This document shows, in pieces, positions 1 to 8,727 of a stretch of DNA of 64,000 nt; the first letter of the stretch is position 1, and each line of letters begins with the position of its first letter. A model generated the notes under the pieces. It worked only from the letters and a program-made list of their open reading frames with translations, had not been told where the DNA came from and ran no database searches. The translations under genes and the position numbers were made by a program. Location of the stretch: positions 1,241,501 to 1,305,500 of the forward strand of contig NZ_AP023367.1 in assembly GCF_014218335.1 (NCBI RefSeq), given 5' to 3'. This stretch comes from Anaerocolumna cellulosilytica (GTDB lineage: Bacteria > Bacillota > Clostridia > Lachnospirales > Lachnospiraceae).

Positions 1-1
1 T

Positions 2-109
2 CGTTATGCAGGGGGCCAAAGCTTGTGCCCATATATTAGGTACAGACTGCAAATGCACATGGTATCGCAAGGCGAACTATTTAACATGTGCAAGAATGGA
101 GGAATATAA
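2..109 (+). other. possible 3' tail of the gene upstream of apt
   Basis: Frame 2 is open from the window edge to a TAA at 107-109, two bases before the apt ATG, so it could be the last 35 codons of the preceding gene. Another frame stops at 37-39, so the choice is not certain. In Clostridia recJ often precedes apt, but I cannot recognise RecJ in this short piece. Confidence 0.25.
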
Positions 110-110
110 T

Positions 111-635
111 ATGAAAAAGTTAGAAGAATATGTAAGAAGTATACCTGATTTCCCTGAGGAAGGCATTGTATTTAGAGATGTGACCAGCGTATTACAGGAT
201 AAAGACAGCTTAAAGATGTCAATTGACCAGATGCAGTCACTTTTAGATGATGTTGACATAGATGTAGTGGTAGGACCTGAGTCCAGAGGCTTTATCTTTG
301 GTGTTCCGATTGCATATAACTTAAATAAAGCATTTGTACCGGTTCGTAAGAAAGGTAAACTTCCTTGTGAGACAATTGAGATGGAGTATGCTTTGGAATA
401 TGGCACCGCTACGATAGAGATGCACAAGGATGCCATTAAGCCAGGTCAAAGGGTTGCAATTATAGATGACCTGATAGCAACAGGGGGAACGATTGAAGCG
501 ATTACAAAACTAATTGAGAGTTTAGGAGGAATCGTAGTTAAGATTATTTTCTTAATGGAACTGGAAGGGCTTCATGGACGTGATAAATTAAAGGGCTATG
601 ATGTGGAAGCTGTAATTAAGTATGAAGGTAAATAA
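111..635 (+). CDS. apt: adenine phosphoribosyltransferase
   Basis: It converts adenine plus PRPP to AMP in purine salvage, in the cytosol. The PRPP-binding signature VAIIDDLIATGGT lies near residues 115-127 and the N-terminal PDFPEEGIVFRDVT segment is typical of APRT. I take the ATG at 111, which follows the ribosome site GGAGG after a short gap; a longer in-frame reading from position 6 starts with low-complexity, unconserved residues. At 174 residues it has the usual APRT length. It precedes relA, as in many Clostridia, but a 276-bp gap with its own promoter separates them. Confidence 0.95.
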   Translation: MKKLEEYVRSIPDFPEEGIVFRDVTSVLQDKDSLKMSIDQMQSLLDDVDIDVVVGPESRGFIFGVPIAYNLNKAFVPVRKKGKLPCETIEMEYALEYGTATIEMHKDAIKPGQRVAIIDDLIATGGTIEAITKLIESLGGIVVKIIFLMELEGLHGRDKLKGYDVEAVIKYEGK

Positions 636-694
636 TTCAGATTTTTAATTAAAAAACATAAATCTGTAATAACAGAAACTTTACTGTGATAGAA

Positions 695-742
695 CATGCC
701 GAAGGATGATGGTTTATAATAAACTGTCAGACCTCCGGCATT
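695..742 (+). terminator. hairpin downstream of apt, possible terminator
   Basis: Inverted arms CATGCCGAAGG and CCTCCGGCAT, with one mismatch, flank a loop of about 27 nt, and TTGCTTT follows. The long loop and short T run make this a weak terminator call. It lies between the apt stop and the relA promoter. Confidence 0.4.
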
Positions 743-847
743 TGCTTTAGGAAATTATAAACATATGATGACAGGGGAATACTAAGAAGATAAACAGAGA
801 TAATTATGACAAAACTCAGCAAGAAGTGCCAGAATTCAATAAATCAA

Positions 848-876
848 TTGATTTTTTTTAATAGATTGTTTATAAT
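848..876 (+). promoter_or_regulatory. sigma-A-type promoter of relA
   Basis: TTGATT (848-853) is followed by a 17-bp spacer and a perfect TATAAT (871-876). The expected start near 883 leaves about 30 nt of leader before the relA ATG at 912, which has the ribosome site AGGTGGTG. Confidence 0.6.
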
Positions 877-911
877 TAAAGGATAAACTTATAGATTTAG
901 GTGGTGATTTC

Positions 912-3215
912 ATGGAAGATAAGGCAAACAGCATTGGAAATGTAAAAGATAATGATGTTAAAAATAGTAAAAAAACAATCCCCTCTGATTATACAAGTCC
1001 GGAGGAACTATACCTAAGACTGGTTAAAATTGTGGAAAGTTACCATCCTTCTGCTGATATTTCCATGATTGAAAAGGCGTATCGTGTTGCCGACCTTGCA
1101 CATAAAGAACAATTTCGAAAGTCCGGGGAACCTTATATTATACATCCCTTGTGTGTAGCCATAATATTGGCAGAACTTGAATTAGACAAGGAGACCATTG
1201 TGGCAGGCCTGCTTCATGATGTGGTAGAAGATACTGTCTGTACGGTAGAAGAAATCTCGAAAGACTTCAATGATGAAATAGCTCTGTTAGTTGATGGGGT
1301 AACAAAGCTGACCCAGTTAAACTATTCGAAAGATAAAGTGGAAATCCAGGCAGAAAATTTAAGAAAGATGTTTCTTGCTATGGCTAAGGATATTCGGGTA
1401 ATACTGATTAAATTAGCTGACCGGTTACACAACATGCGGACACTTCAGTTCCAGACACCTATAAAACAAAAAGAAAAAGCAAGGGAAACCATGGACATCT
1501 ATGCACCGATTGCGCAGAGGTTAGGTATTTCCAAAATTAAAATTGAACTGGATGATTTGTCCTTAAAGTATCTTGAGCCGGAAGTGTATAAAGACTTAAC
1601 GGAAAAGATTAACTCCAGAAAAGGAGAACGGGAAGAAATCATTAACGGAATTGTGAAGGAAGTGCGTTACCATGTCATAGCCGCAGATATTGAAGCGAAG
1701 ATAGACGGAAGGGTAAAGCATTTCTTTAGTATATATAAAAAGATGGTAAACCAGAATAAAACGCTAGATCAGATATTTGATTTATTTGCTGTCCGTATTA
1801 TTGTGGAATCTGTAAAAGACTGTTATGCGGCACTAGGTGTGATTCATGAAATGTATAAACCTATCCCCGGTCGGTTTAAAGATTATATTGCCATGCCAAA
1901 ACCCAATATGTATCAATCGCTTCACACTACTTTAATTGGTCCCGGCGGGCAGCCTTTTGAAATACAAATCAGAACTTATGAGATGCACCGTACTGCTGAA
2001 TTTGGTATTGCGGCCCATTGGAAGTATAAAGAAGGTCATGACGGTAAGAATAGTCAGGATACAGAAGAGGCAAAATTAACCTGGCTGCGGCAGATACTGG
2101 AATGGCAGAGAGACATGTCTGATAATAAAGAGTTTTTAAGTCTGTTAAAGAGTGACTTAGACTTGTTCTCAGAGAGTGTTTACTGTTTTACTCCCACAGG
2201 CGATGTGAAAAACCTGCCTAATGGTTCAACTCCCATCGATTTTGCTTACAGTATCCATAGTGCAGTAGGAAATAAAATGGTAGGTGCCAGAGTAAACGGA
2301 AAATTAGTTAATATAGAGTATGTTATTCAAAACGGAGACAGAATAGAGATTATAACATCCCAAAATTCCAAAGGACCCAGCAGGGACTGGTTATCTCTTG
2401 TTAAAAGCACCCAGGCAAAGAATAAAATAAACCAATGGTTTAAGACAGAGCTAAAGGAAGACAACATCACCAAAGGCAAGGATATGATTATTGCTTACTG
2501 TAAAACCAAAGGTATTGTATTAAGTGATTTACTTAAGACTGAATTTATGAGCAGGGTTATGTCAAAATACGGTTTCAGAGACTGGGATTCCATATATGCA
2601 GCCGTAGGGCATGGCGGACTAAAAGAAGGCCAGGTCATAAATAAGCTTAAGGATGAATTTGATAAAAAGCATAAAAAAGACATTACGGATGAAAAAGTTC
2701 TGGAAACTATTACGGATGTAAAAGAAAATAAACCCGCATCCTTTGCAAAATCCAGAAGTGGTATCGTTGTAGAAGGTATTCATGATGTAGCAGTTCGTTT
2801 TTCCAAATGCTGCAGCCCTGTACCAGGGGATGAAATCGTTGGTTTTGTAACCAGAGGAAGAGGGGTATCTATCCACCGTACGGACTGTATTAATCTTATG
2901 AATTTATCAGAAGAAGACCGTGCCAGATTAATTGAAGCAGAATGGAACGTTTCTTCTGATAAAGCCCAGGGAGAGCTATATACTGCTGAAATTAAAATAT
3001 ATGCCAATAACAGGAGCGGTGTACTGGTAGATGTTTCTAAAATTCTCACTGAAAATAAAATCGATGTCACTTCTATGACCGTTAGAACCAGTAAGCAGGG
3101 AACGGCTACCATAAGTGTTGGCTTCGAAATAAACGGCGTGGAGCAGCTAAGATATATTGTAGCAAAATTAAGAAGTATTGAAAGCGTACTGGATATTGAA
3201 CGTACAACAGGCTGA
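912..3215 (+). CDS. relA: bifunctional (p)ppGpp synthetase/hydrolase, Rel family
   Basis: This long RSH enzyme makes and degrades the stringent-response alarmone from GTP/GDP and ATP. Order of domains: N-terminal HD hydrolase (HDVVEDT near residues 101-107), nucleotidyltransferase synthetase (GRFKDYIAMPK and FEIQIRT, about 315-360), TGS (about 415-475) and a C-terminal ACT domain (about 690-767). The intact HD..ED site argues for a live hydrolase. The R-x-K-D motif in the synthetase is the form found in bifunctional Rel rather than in synthetase-only RelA. At 767 residues it is full length. Its stop codon lies inside a perfect hairpin (3206-3229). Confidence 0.96.
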   Translation: MEDKANSIGNVKDNDVKNSKKTIPSDYTSPEELYLRLVKIVESYHPSADISMIEKAYRVADLAHKEQFRKSGEPYIIHPLCVAIILAELELDKETIVAGLLHDVVEDTVCTVEEISKDFNDEIALLVDGVTKLTQLNYSKDKVEIQAENLRKMFLAMAKDIRVILIKLADRLHNMRTLQFQTPIKQKEKARETMDIYAPIAQRLGISKIKIELDDLSLKYLEPEVYKDLTEKINSRKGEREEIINGIVKEVRYHVIAADIEAKIDGRVKHFFSIYKKMVNQNKTLDQIFDLFAVRIIVESVKDCYAALGVIHEMYKPIPGRFKDYIAMPKPNMYQSLHTTLIGPGGQPFEIQIRTYEMHRTAEFGIAAHWKYKEGHDGKNSQDTEEAKLTWLRQILEWQRDMSDNKEFLSLLKSDLDLFSESVYCFTPTGDVKNLPNGSTPIDFAYSIHSAVGNKMVGARVNGKLVNIEYVIQNGDRIEIITSQNSKGPSRDWLSLVKSTQAKNKINQWFKTELKEDNITKGKDMIIAYCKTKGIVLSDLLKTEFMSRVMSKYGFRDWDSIYAAVGHGGLKEGQVINKLKDEFDKKHKKDITDEKVLETITDVKENKPASFAKSRSGIVVEGIHDVAVRFSKCCSPVPGDEIVGFVTRGRGVSIHRTDCINLMNLSEEDRARLIEAEWNVSSDKAQGELYTAEIKIYANNRSGVLVDVSKILTENKIDVTSMTVRTSKQGTATISVGFEINGVEQLRYIVAKLRSIESVLDIERTTG

Positions 3216-3229
3216 TTCGTCAGCCTGTT
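3206..3229 (+). terminator. perfect hairpin with TTCG loop across the relA stop codon
   Basis: AACAGGCTGA, loop TTCG, TCAGCCTGTT: ten perfect base pairs closed by a UUCG-type tetraloop. The TGA stop of relA (3213-3215) is in the left arm. No T run follows, so a classic terminator is unlikely; a 3'-end stabiliser or processing hairpin between relA and the next gene fits better. Confidence 0.5.
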
Positions 3230-3299
3230 TGGATATCTGGTAAAATGAGAAGCCTGGCAAAGCAGATGGCGAAAGCATACAGAAAAGAGGAAGAATAGC

Positions 3300-3920
3300 A
3301 TGAAGATTCAAACCTTGGTATTAGGTGCGGTCAGAACGAATTGTTATCTGATTACGAATGAAGAGACAAGAGAAACAATTATTATAGATCCGGGAGCACA
3401 GGCGGAATTAGTAAAAGCAAAAATCCAAGAACTTGGCAGTGTACCCATGGCTGTATTACTGACACATGGACATTTTGATCATATTATGGCGGCCAAGGAA
3501 TTGGCAGAAGAATACGCGATAGAAATATATGTACATGAGACAGAAAAAGAATTAGTAAGTAACAGCAGTTTAAACGGAGGGTATTTAATAAATACTTCCT
3601 ATGGGCTGGTGCCTGATACACTTATAAAAGAAGAAGTGCTTAAAATGGCAGGTTTTGAATTACAGGTACTGCATACGCCAGGCCATACTGTCGGAAGTGT
3701 ATGTTTTTATCTAAAAGACCAGAAAGTCTTAATCAGCGGAGATACTTTATTTCTTGGTTCTGTCGGACGTACCGACCTTCCAACAGGGAATTTTGACACC
3801 CTGCAAAAATCTATAAGGGAAAAGCTGTTTATTCTCCCAGAAGATGTAATCGTTTATCCGGGACATGGAGATGCCACTACCATTGGCTACGAGAAAAACC
3901 ATAACCCTTATGTGAGTTGA
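3300..3920 (+). CDS. metallo-beta-lactamase-fold hydrolase (glyoxalase II-like)
   Basis: A 206-residue single-domain MBL hydrolase. Metal ligands are visible as THGHFDH (H-x-H-x-D-H, about residues 55-61), HTPGHT (third His), SGDTLF (bridging Asp) and PGHGD (last His). The family includes hydroxyacylglutathione hydrolases; its position right after relA is conserved in many Firmicutes, but its substrate there is not settled. The start at 3300 follows GAGGAAGAATAGC. Four bases separate it from hemZ, so the two are probably cotranscribed. Substrate assignment would be a guess. Confidence 0.88.
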   Translation: MKIQTLVLGAVRTNCYLITNEETRETIIIDPGAQAELVKAKIQELGSVPMAVLLTHGHFDHIMAAKELAEEYAIEIYVHETEKELVSNSSLNGGYLINTSYGLVPDTLIKEEVLKMAGFELQVLHTPGHTVGSVCFYLKDQKVLISGDTLFLGSVGRTDLPTGNFDTLQKSIREKLFILPEDVIVYPGHGDATTIGYEKNHNPYVS

Positions 3921-3923
3921 TAG

Positions 3924-5441
3924 ATGGAGTATAATGTGATAACTATATACCTGTTAAATGAAGATTTTGAATACGATATTCATGCTTTAACAAAAGCATT
4001 TTATCCCAAAGAAACCATTAAAGTAATAAAAAAATCCTTTGATATATTTGAGTTAATAGAAGAAAGAACTGGTAATTTGGTGTTGTGTAAGGAAGAGGAG
4101 GAATTGAAGATTTATCTTTCTATTACAAAAGGCACCATATGCTTAGCGGTTTTAAAAGATGGAGCAGAACGGATTACCTATGAGGAAAAGATTAAGGATG
4201 GCAGTAAAAGTGCCCTTAGAAACAGCGTAAAGCAGTTGCTCTATAATAGCCTTTCTAAGCTTAGCGGTTATATGCTTCCCTGGGGAACCCTAACGGGTGT
4301 ACGACCAACAAAGATTGCTTTAGAGCTGTTAGAAAACGGTGTAAAGGATGATGAAATAGAGAACAGGATGAAAGAAGTCTACTATTGTTCTCAGGAAAAA
4401 ACCAAGCTCAGTCTTTTGGTAGCCCAAAAGGAATATGAACTGCTAAAAGAGATAGATTATCAAAATAGTTACAGTATATATATCGGTATACCTTTTTGCC
4501 CAAGTACCTGTTTGTACTGCTCTTTTACCTCTTATTCCCTAGAACGAAGCGGGCATTTAATGGAGGAATATTTACAAGCACTCTATAAAGAAATTACCTT
4601 TGCAGGAACCTGTTTAAAAGAAAAGAAGTTAATTACTGTTTATTTAGGCGGCGGAACACCTACCACTTTAACGGCGAAGCAATTAGACGGGCTGCTAAAT
4701 CATATTAAAACAAACCTTACTATGTCTGCGGTAGTGGAATTTACGGTGGAAGCCGGCAGACCGGATAGTATTACAAAAGAAAAGCTGCTGGTGTTAAAAA
4801 AACATGGTATCAGCAGGATATCCATAAATCCTCAGACTATGAATCAGAACACATTAGATGCGATTGGCAGAAAGCATACAGTTGAAGAAGTAAAGAAAGC
4901 TTTTTTATTGGCAAGAGAATGTGGTCATGATAATATAAATATGGATTTAATTATTGGCTTGCCTTTAGAAGATGAGAAACAGGTAGAGTATACACTGCAA
5001 GAAATAGGTGCATTAAAACCTGACAGTCTGACAATTCATACATTGGCATTAAAACGTGCAGCCAGATTAAATACAGAAAAACAATCATATCAGGACATCC
5101 ATTATGGAGATGCCAAAAAGATGCTGTTTCTAACCCAGGAATTCGCAAGGATTCAGGGATATGAACCCTATTATTTGTATCGTCAGAAAAATATGGCGGA
5201 AAACCTTGAGAATACCGGATATGCTCTAAAAGGAAAAGAAGGGCTTTATAATATATTGATTATGGAAGACAAACAGACTATACTAGCCTTAGGAGCGGGT
5301 GCTTTGTCTAAATTTATATTTCCTAAGGAAAACCGAATTGAGCGGGTAGAAAACGTGAAAAGCCTAAAGGATTATATAGAACGTATTGATGAAATGATTG
5401 AAAGAAAACATAGATTCTTGCTTGACAATAACATGTTTTAA
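3924..5441 (+). CDS. hemZ: coproporphyrinogen dehydrogenase HemZ (radical SAM)
   Basis: This is an oxygen-independent coproporphyrinogen III oxidase-type enzyme of the HemZ branch. The radical-SAM cluster motif is CPSTCLYC, with Cys at residues 192, 196 and 199. GGGTPT follows at about 240, the glycine-rich SAM contact. The N-terminal 170 residues, ending in LPWGTLTGVRPTK, are characteristic of HemZ and absent from HemN/HemW, and the 505-residue length agrees. No other heme genes lie nearby, so its role may be other than full heme synthesis. The start follows the previous stop by a few bases, with only a weak ribosome site, suggesting translational coupling. Confidence 0.92.
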   Translation: MEYNVITIYLLNEDFEYDIHALTKAFYPKETIKVIKKSFDIFELIEERTGNLVLCKEEEELKIYLSITKGTICLAVLKDGAERITYEEKIKDGSKSALRNSVKQLLYNSLSKLSGYMLPWGTLTGVRPTKIALELLENGVKDDEIENRMKEVYYCSQEKTKLSLLVAQKEYELLKEIDYQNSYSIYIGIPFCPSTCLYCSFTSYSLERSGHLMEEYLQALYKEITFAGTCLKEKKLITVYLGGGTPTTLTAKQLDGLLNHIKTNLTMSAVVEFTVEAGRPDSITKEKLLVLKKHGISRISINPQTMNQNTLDAIGRKHTVEEVKKAFLLARECGHDNINMDLIIGLPLEDEKQVEYTLQEIGALKPDSLTIHTLALKRAARLNTEKQSYQDIHYGDAKKMLFLTQEFARIQGYEPYYLYRQKNMAENLENTGYALKGKEGLYNILIMEDKQTILALGAGALSKFIFPKENRIERVENVKSLKDYIERIDEMIERKHRFLLDNNMF

Positions 5442-5488
5442 AAAGAACAGAAAGAGAACAGGGTTTTTGCAGTGGAAAGGGAATCAGT

Positions 5489-6145
5489 ATGCTGTTAGAA
5501 AACATATCGGAGCTTGTTGGCTGTGAAGAAAAAGAAGGAACTTTAAGAGACGATTTAGAAGAAGCCATTGATCATGGCATTTTAGTGAGTAAACTTGCAT
5601 TTCAGTTGTCAAAAGAACTGTCAGAGGATAGGGAATTTGGTTATACTATGGCTCAGGCAGGAATGCTTCATGATATCGGTAAGTTAAAATTAGGACAGCA
5701 TTTGTATGGAAGAAGAAAAGATACTTTGGTTGTGGAGGAAATGAAATACATCCGGATGCATCCTGAAATTGGATTTAGAATACTAAAACAGCATGATTAT
5801 AGCAATTTATTACTGGAGTCAATTCATCATCATCATGAAAATTATGATGGGTCCGGTTACCCCCACAATTTAAAAGGAGATACCATTCCGTTAGGTGGCA
5901 GAATACTAAGAATCTGCGATGTGTATGCAGCTTTAATATCAGACCGCAGATACCGTGCTGCCTTTGATAAAGAAACGGCAATTCGTCTTATGATTGAAGA
6001 AGTTAAGAATTTTGACATGAGAATATTTTTGAAATTTTTGGGAATTATTCATTCGGAAGATTTCAAGCACATAGACAAATTTGTTGAAGATATAAATAAA
6101 AAGAATTACATGTGGAGAAAAATACTGCATGATGGATTTTATTAA
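5489..6145 (+). CDS. stand-alone HD-GYP phosphohydrolase
   Basis: The 218 residues form essentially one HD-GYP domain. Visible are MLHDIGK (the HD pair, about 65), RMHPEIGFRIL, then HHHHENYDGSGYP (the HHE and GYP parts) and RILRICDVYAALISDR. HD-GYP proteins with these residues hydrolyse cyclic di-GMP or related cyclic dinucleotides. No receiver, PAS or membrane sensor is attached, so its input signal is unknown. A ribosome site GGAAAGGG precedes the ATG. It sits between hemZ and hisS on the same strand; a degenerate GGDEF protein is encoded 1.5 kb downstream. Confidence 0.88.
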   Translation: MLLENISELVGCEEKEGTLRDDLEEAIDHGILVSKLAFQLSKELSEDREFGYTMAQAGMLHDIGKLKLGQHLYGRRKDTLVVEEMKYIRMHPEIGFRILKQHDYSNLLLESIHHHHENYDGSGYPHNLKGDTIPLGGRILRICDVYAALISDRRYRAAFDKETAIRLMIEEVKNFDMRIFLKFLGIIHSEDFKHIDKFVEDINKKNYMWRKILHDGFY

Positions 6146-6166
6146 TGAAAAATGGGAGGTTATGAC

Positions 6167-7414
6167 ATGATTACACAAAGACCAAAAGGTACGCAGGACT
6201 GGTTTGGTAGTAATATGTACAAAAGAACGAAGATAGAAGAACTGGCAAGGGAATTATGTAAAGTTTATAACATAAAAGAGATTATAACACCGGTCTTTGA
6301 ACATACGGTCCTGTTTCAAAGAGGTGTTGGTGAAACCACAGATGTTGTACAGAAAGAAATGTATACTTTTATGGATAAAGGTGATAGAAGCGTTACCTTA
6401 AAGCCGGAAGGAACAGCAGGTGCGATTAGAGCTTATTTAGAGAATAACTTGTATGCGGAAAGTCAGCCGACTAAATTATTTTATGTAACGCCGGCTTTTC
6501 GTTATGAACAGCCTCAAAGTGGAAGACTGCGTCAGCACCACCAATTCGGAGTGGAGTTTGTCGGGTCTAAAAGCCCTCTTGCCGAGGTAGAGTTAATTAC
6601 TTTAATTACTACTTTTATAAGTAAGATTGGACTTAGAAATGCCAAGCTTCACATTAACAGCATTGGCTGTGGAAATTGCAGAAAAACTTATAATGAGGCA
6701 TTGCTTGCCTATCTGAAAAAGCATGAAGAAAAACTATGTCCGACCTGCAAAGAAAGAATGCAAAAAAATCCCTTAAGGGTATTGGATTGTAAGGTACCAA
6801 CCTGTAAAGAAATCGTTAAGGAAGCACCTAGAACCATAGAGTATTTGGATGAGGAATGCAAAAATCACTTCGAAGAGTTACAAAGTCTCCTTACTGAACT
6901 TAATATACCGTTTGAGATTGATACAGGGATTGTTAGAGGACTTGACTATTATACAAAAACAGTATTTGAATTTGTCAATGAAGAAGGCTTTACCTTATGC
7001 GGCGGCGGACGTTATGACAATCTGGTTCATGAAATAGATGAGAAGCAGGATATCCCTTCTGTAGGGTTCGGAATGGGCATAGAACGAATTATTTACTTCT
7101 TAGAGAAAGAACAGGTAGAGCTTGAGACAGAACCCCCTATTCAGTTGTATGTAGGAATATTAGGAACAGAAGCAAAGGCCGCTGCCTATAAAATTGTGAA
7201 TCAATTACGAAACGACGGAATAGTTGTAGAAACAGATTATATGGATAGAAGTGTAAAGGCGCAGATGAAGTATGCCAACAAAATCGGAGCTAAAAATACA
7301 GTTATCATTGGTGCAGACGAAATTGCCAATAACAAAGTGAAAATTAAAAATATGGACAACGGGGAACAGACAGAAGTTACTCTTAATGAAATTGTAAGTC
7401 ATTATAAAAAGTAA
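6167..7414 (+). CDS. hisS: histidyl-tRNA synthetase
   Basis: A class II aminoacyl-tRNA synthetase charging tRNA-His. Motif 2 is [20 protein letters not shown], the histidine-specific loop is [15 protein letters not shown], motif 3 is [12 protein letters not shown], and an anticodon-binding domain fills the C-terminal 90 residues. I use the ATG at 6167: the ribosome site GGGAGG lies at 6153-6158, inside the slightly longer frame that opens at 6152. The product is 415 residues, normal for the family. No T-box leader is visible upstream. A strong terminator follows. Confidence 0.97.
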   Translation: MITQRPKGTQDWFGSNMYKRTKIEELARELCKVYNIKEIITPVFEHTVLFQRGVGETTDVVQKEMYTFMDKGDRSVTLKPEGTAGAIRAYLENNLYAESQPTKLFYVTPAFRYEQPQSGRLRQHHQFGVEFVGSKSPLAEVELITLITTFISKIGLRNAKLHINSIGCGNCRKTYNEALLAYLKKHEEKLCPTCKERMQKNPLRVLDCKVPTCKEIVKEAPRTIEYLDEECKNHFEELQSLLTELNIPFEIDTGIVRGLDYYTKTVFEFVNEEGFTLCGGGRYDNLVHEIDEKQDIPSVGFGMGIERIIYFLEKEQVELETEPPIQLYVGILGTEAKAAAYKIVNQLRNDGIVVETDYMDRSVKAQMKYANKIGAKNTVIIGADEIANNKVKIKNMDNGEQTEVTLNEIVSHYKK

Positions 7415-7468
7415 GCTTTTGGTTCTATTCTGAAACATCGTAGGAGATGTAAGTTGTTCGATATCAAT

Positions 7469-7505
7469 AACTGCCAGTATCAAAGGATTTTGGCAGTTAT
7501 TTTTA
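7469..7505 (+). terminator. rho-independent terminator after hisS
   Basis: AACTGCCAG and TTGGCAGTT form the stem around an ATC-rich loop, followed by ATTTTT. It closes the apt-to-hisS block. Confidence 0.8.
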
Positions 7506-7636
7506 ACTGATAAACCGTTATCATAACTACTGCATAGTTATTAGATATTGTAGGAGGGAGGGAATTGAAAGGATAGTATACTTGAGGGGATGTATATTGG
7601 CACATTACGGAGGGAACTTTATAATGGAGGTCTAAT

Positions 7637-8557
7637 ATGGATCAAGAACGTAGAATGAGAGAAATTATAGTTGTCTGCCAAATGGATGGAAAAATAGTAA
7701 AAACAACAAAGTATGGGGAATGGGGAGATATATTTAGAGTAGGGGATTATTTTTATCTATCTTTTCAAGATGGGAAAAGTACAGAGGTTAAAAATTTCTG
7801 GAATACATTAATAAAACAAGGATATGTTATTGGAGCCGTGATGTCTTTAGAGTTAAATGGTTTGTTAGAAACGGTACATGTTAACGCATACAGCAGTCAT
7901 AATAAGCTCTATATAACCTTATTAAAAGGTTGTATGGAGACAATTCAGATTATGCAAAAAATATCCGGGCTTGGTAAGAGCAGAGGTCACTCTAAAAATC
8001 ATACAAAAGATGACAGGGAAAAACTGCAAGAGTACATGAAATTATTGGAAAGTCAAATGATGCTGGACAGTGTAACGAATACGTATAATCAACGTTATTT
8101 TAACAAAATAATTTATGAAGAAGCGAAAAAAGCAGCAATAAAGCAATACCCTATAACCATGATACTAATTAACCTTGAACAGTCAGCCTGTTCTGAGAAT
8201 GCCCCAGAGGTTTTAAAAGAGGCGGGAAGTAAGGCAGTCTTTGGGGATATAGAACTTGCAGCGATTGCCTTTGCAAGGATTGCAAAGGATAGATTAAAGG
8301 ATAGAAAGGAACTGTTATTCCGATTAGCTAGGAATGAATTCTTAATCTTATGTATACAACAAAACCAAATTAAAGCCAATCAAGTAATAGATAATATAAA
8401 TGAAGCATTTACGTTGCAAATGCCGGAAAGAATTCTTCTAACTGGCATAGTGGAACTTACGCCGGATAAAATTACTGAAGATTTTAGTGTAATACCGTAC
8501 TTAAAAATGGCAGATGACAGGATAGGGCTTTATCGCCGTGAAAAAGTAATGCATTAG
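7637..8557 (+). CDS. degenerate GGDEF-domain protein
   Basis: A 306-residue soluble protein. Residues 1-115 form an alpha/beta, PAS-like region that I cannot name. The C-terminal half starts with MLDSVTNTYNQRYFNK, which matches the D-x-LTGLYNRRYF entry motif of diguanylate cyclases. The active-site loop, normally GGDEF, reads RLARNEFLIL, so the two glycines and the catalytic acid are lost. It probably cannot make cyclic di-GMP and may act as a binding or regulatory protein; that is inference. GGAGGTCTAAT precedes the ATG. The encoded HD-GYP enzyme upstream is a plausible functional neighbour. Confidence 0.72.
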   Translation: MDQERRMREIIVVCQMDGKIVKTTKYGEWGDIFRVGDYFYLSFQDGKSTEVKNFWNTLIKQGYVIGAVMSLELNGLLETVHVNAYSSHNKLYITLLKGCMETIQIMQKISGLGKSRGHSKNHTKDDREKLQEYMKLLESQMMLDSVTNTYNQRYFNKIIYEEAKKAAIKQYPITMILINLEQSACSENAPEVLKEAGSKAVFGDIELAAIAFARIAKDRLKDRKELLFRLARNEFLILCIQQNQIKANQVIDNINEAFTLQMPERILLTGIVELTPDKITEDFSVIPYLKMADDRIGLYRREKVMH

Positions 8558-8727
8558 AGTATACGCAAAGGGAGAGCCTCCGGCATACAATTATCTTGTT
8601 TTTTCAAAAAAAAAGAATTATAATAGAAACTATTGAGTTATTCTGGAATAATACTTTATTTTTTCAAGAATTAGTTTTCAGAAACATCCTAAAAATGCTA
8701 AGGATTTAAGACGGAAAGGATAAAAAA

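Noticed and set aside
77-436. Long open frame on the minus strand inside apt
   Set aside because: Antisense frame in a clear apt gene, no ribosome site and low-complexity, protein-unlike composition.
7415-7636. Possible T-box or other riboswitch around hisS, and a 22-codon frame at 7591
   Set aside because: No T-box sequence or specifier stem found; the small frame runs into the next gene without a proper ribosome site.
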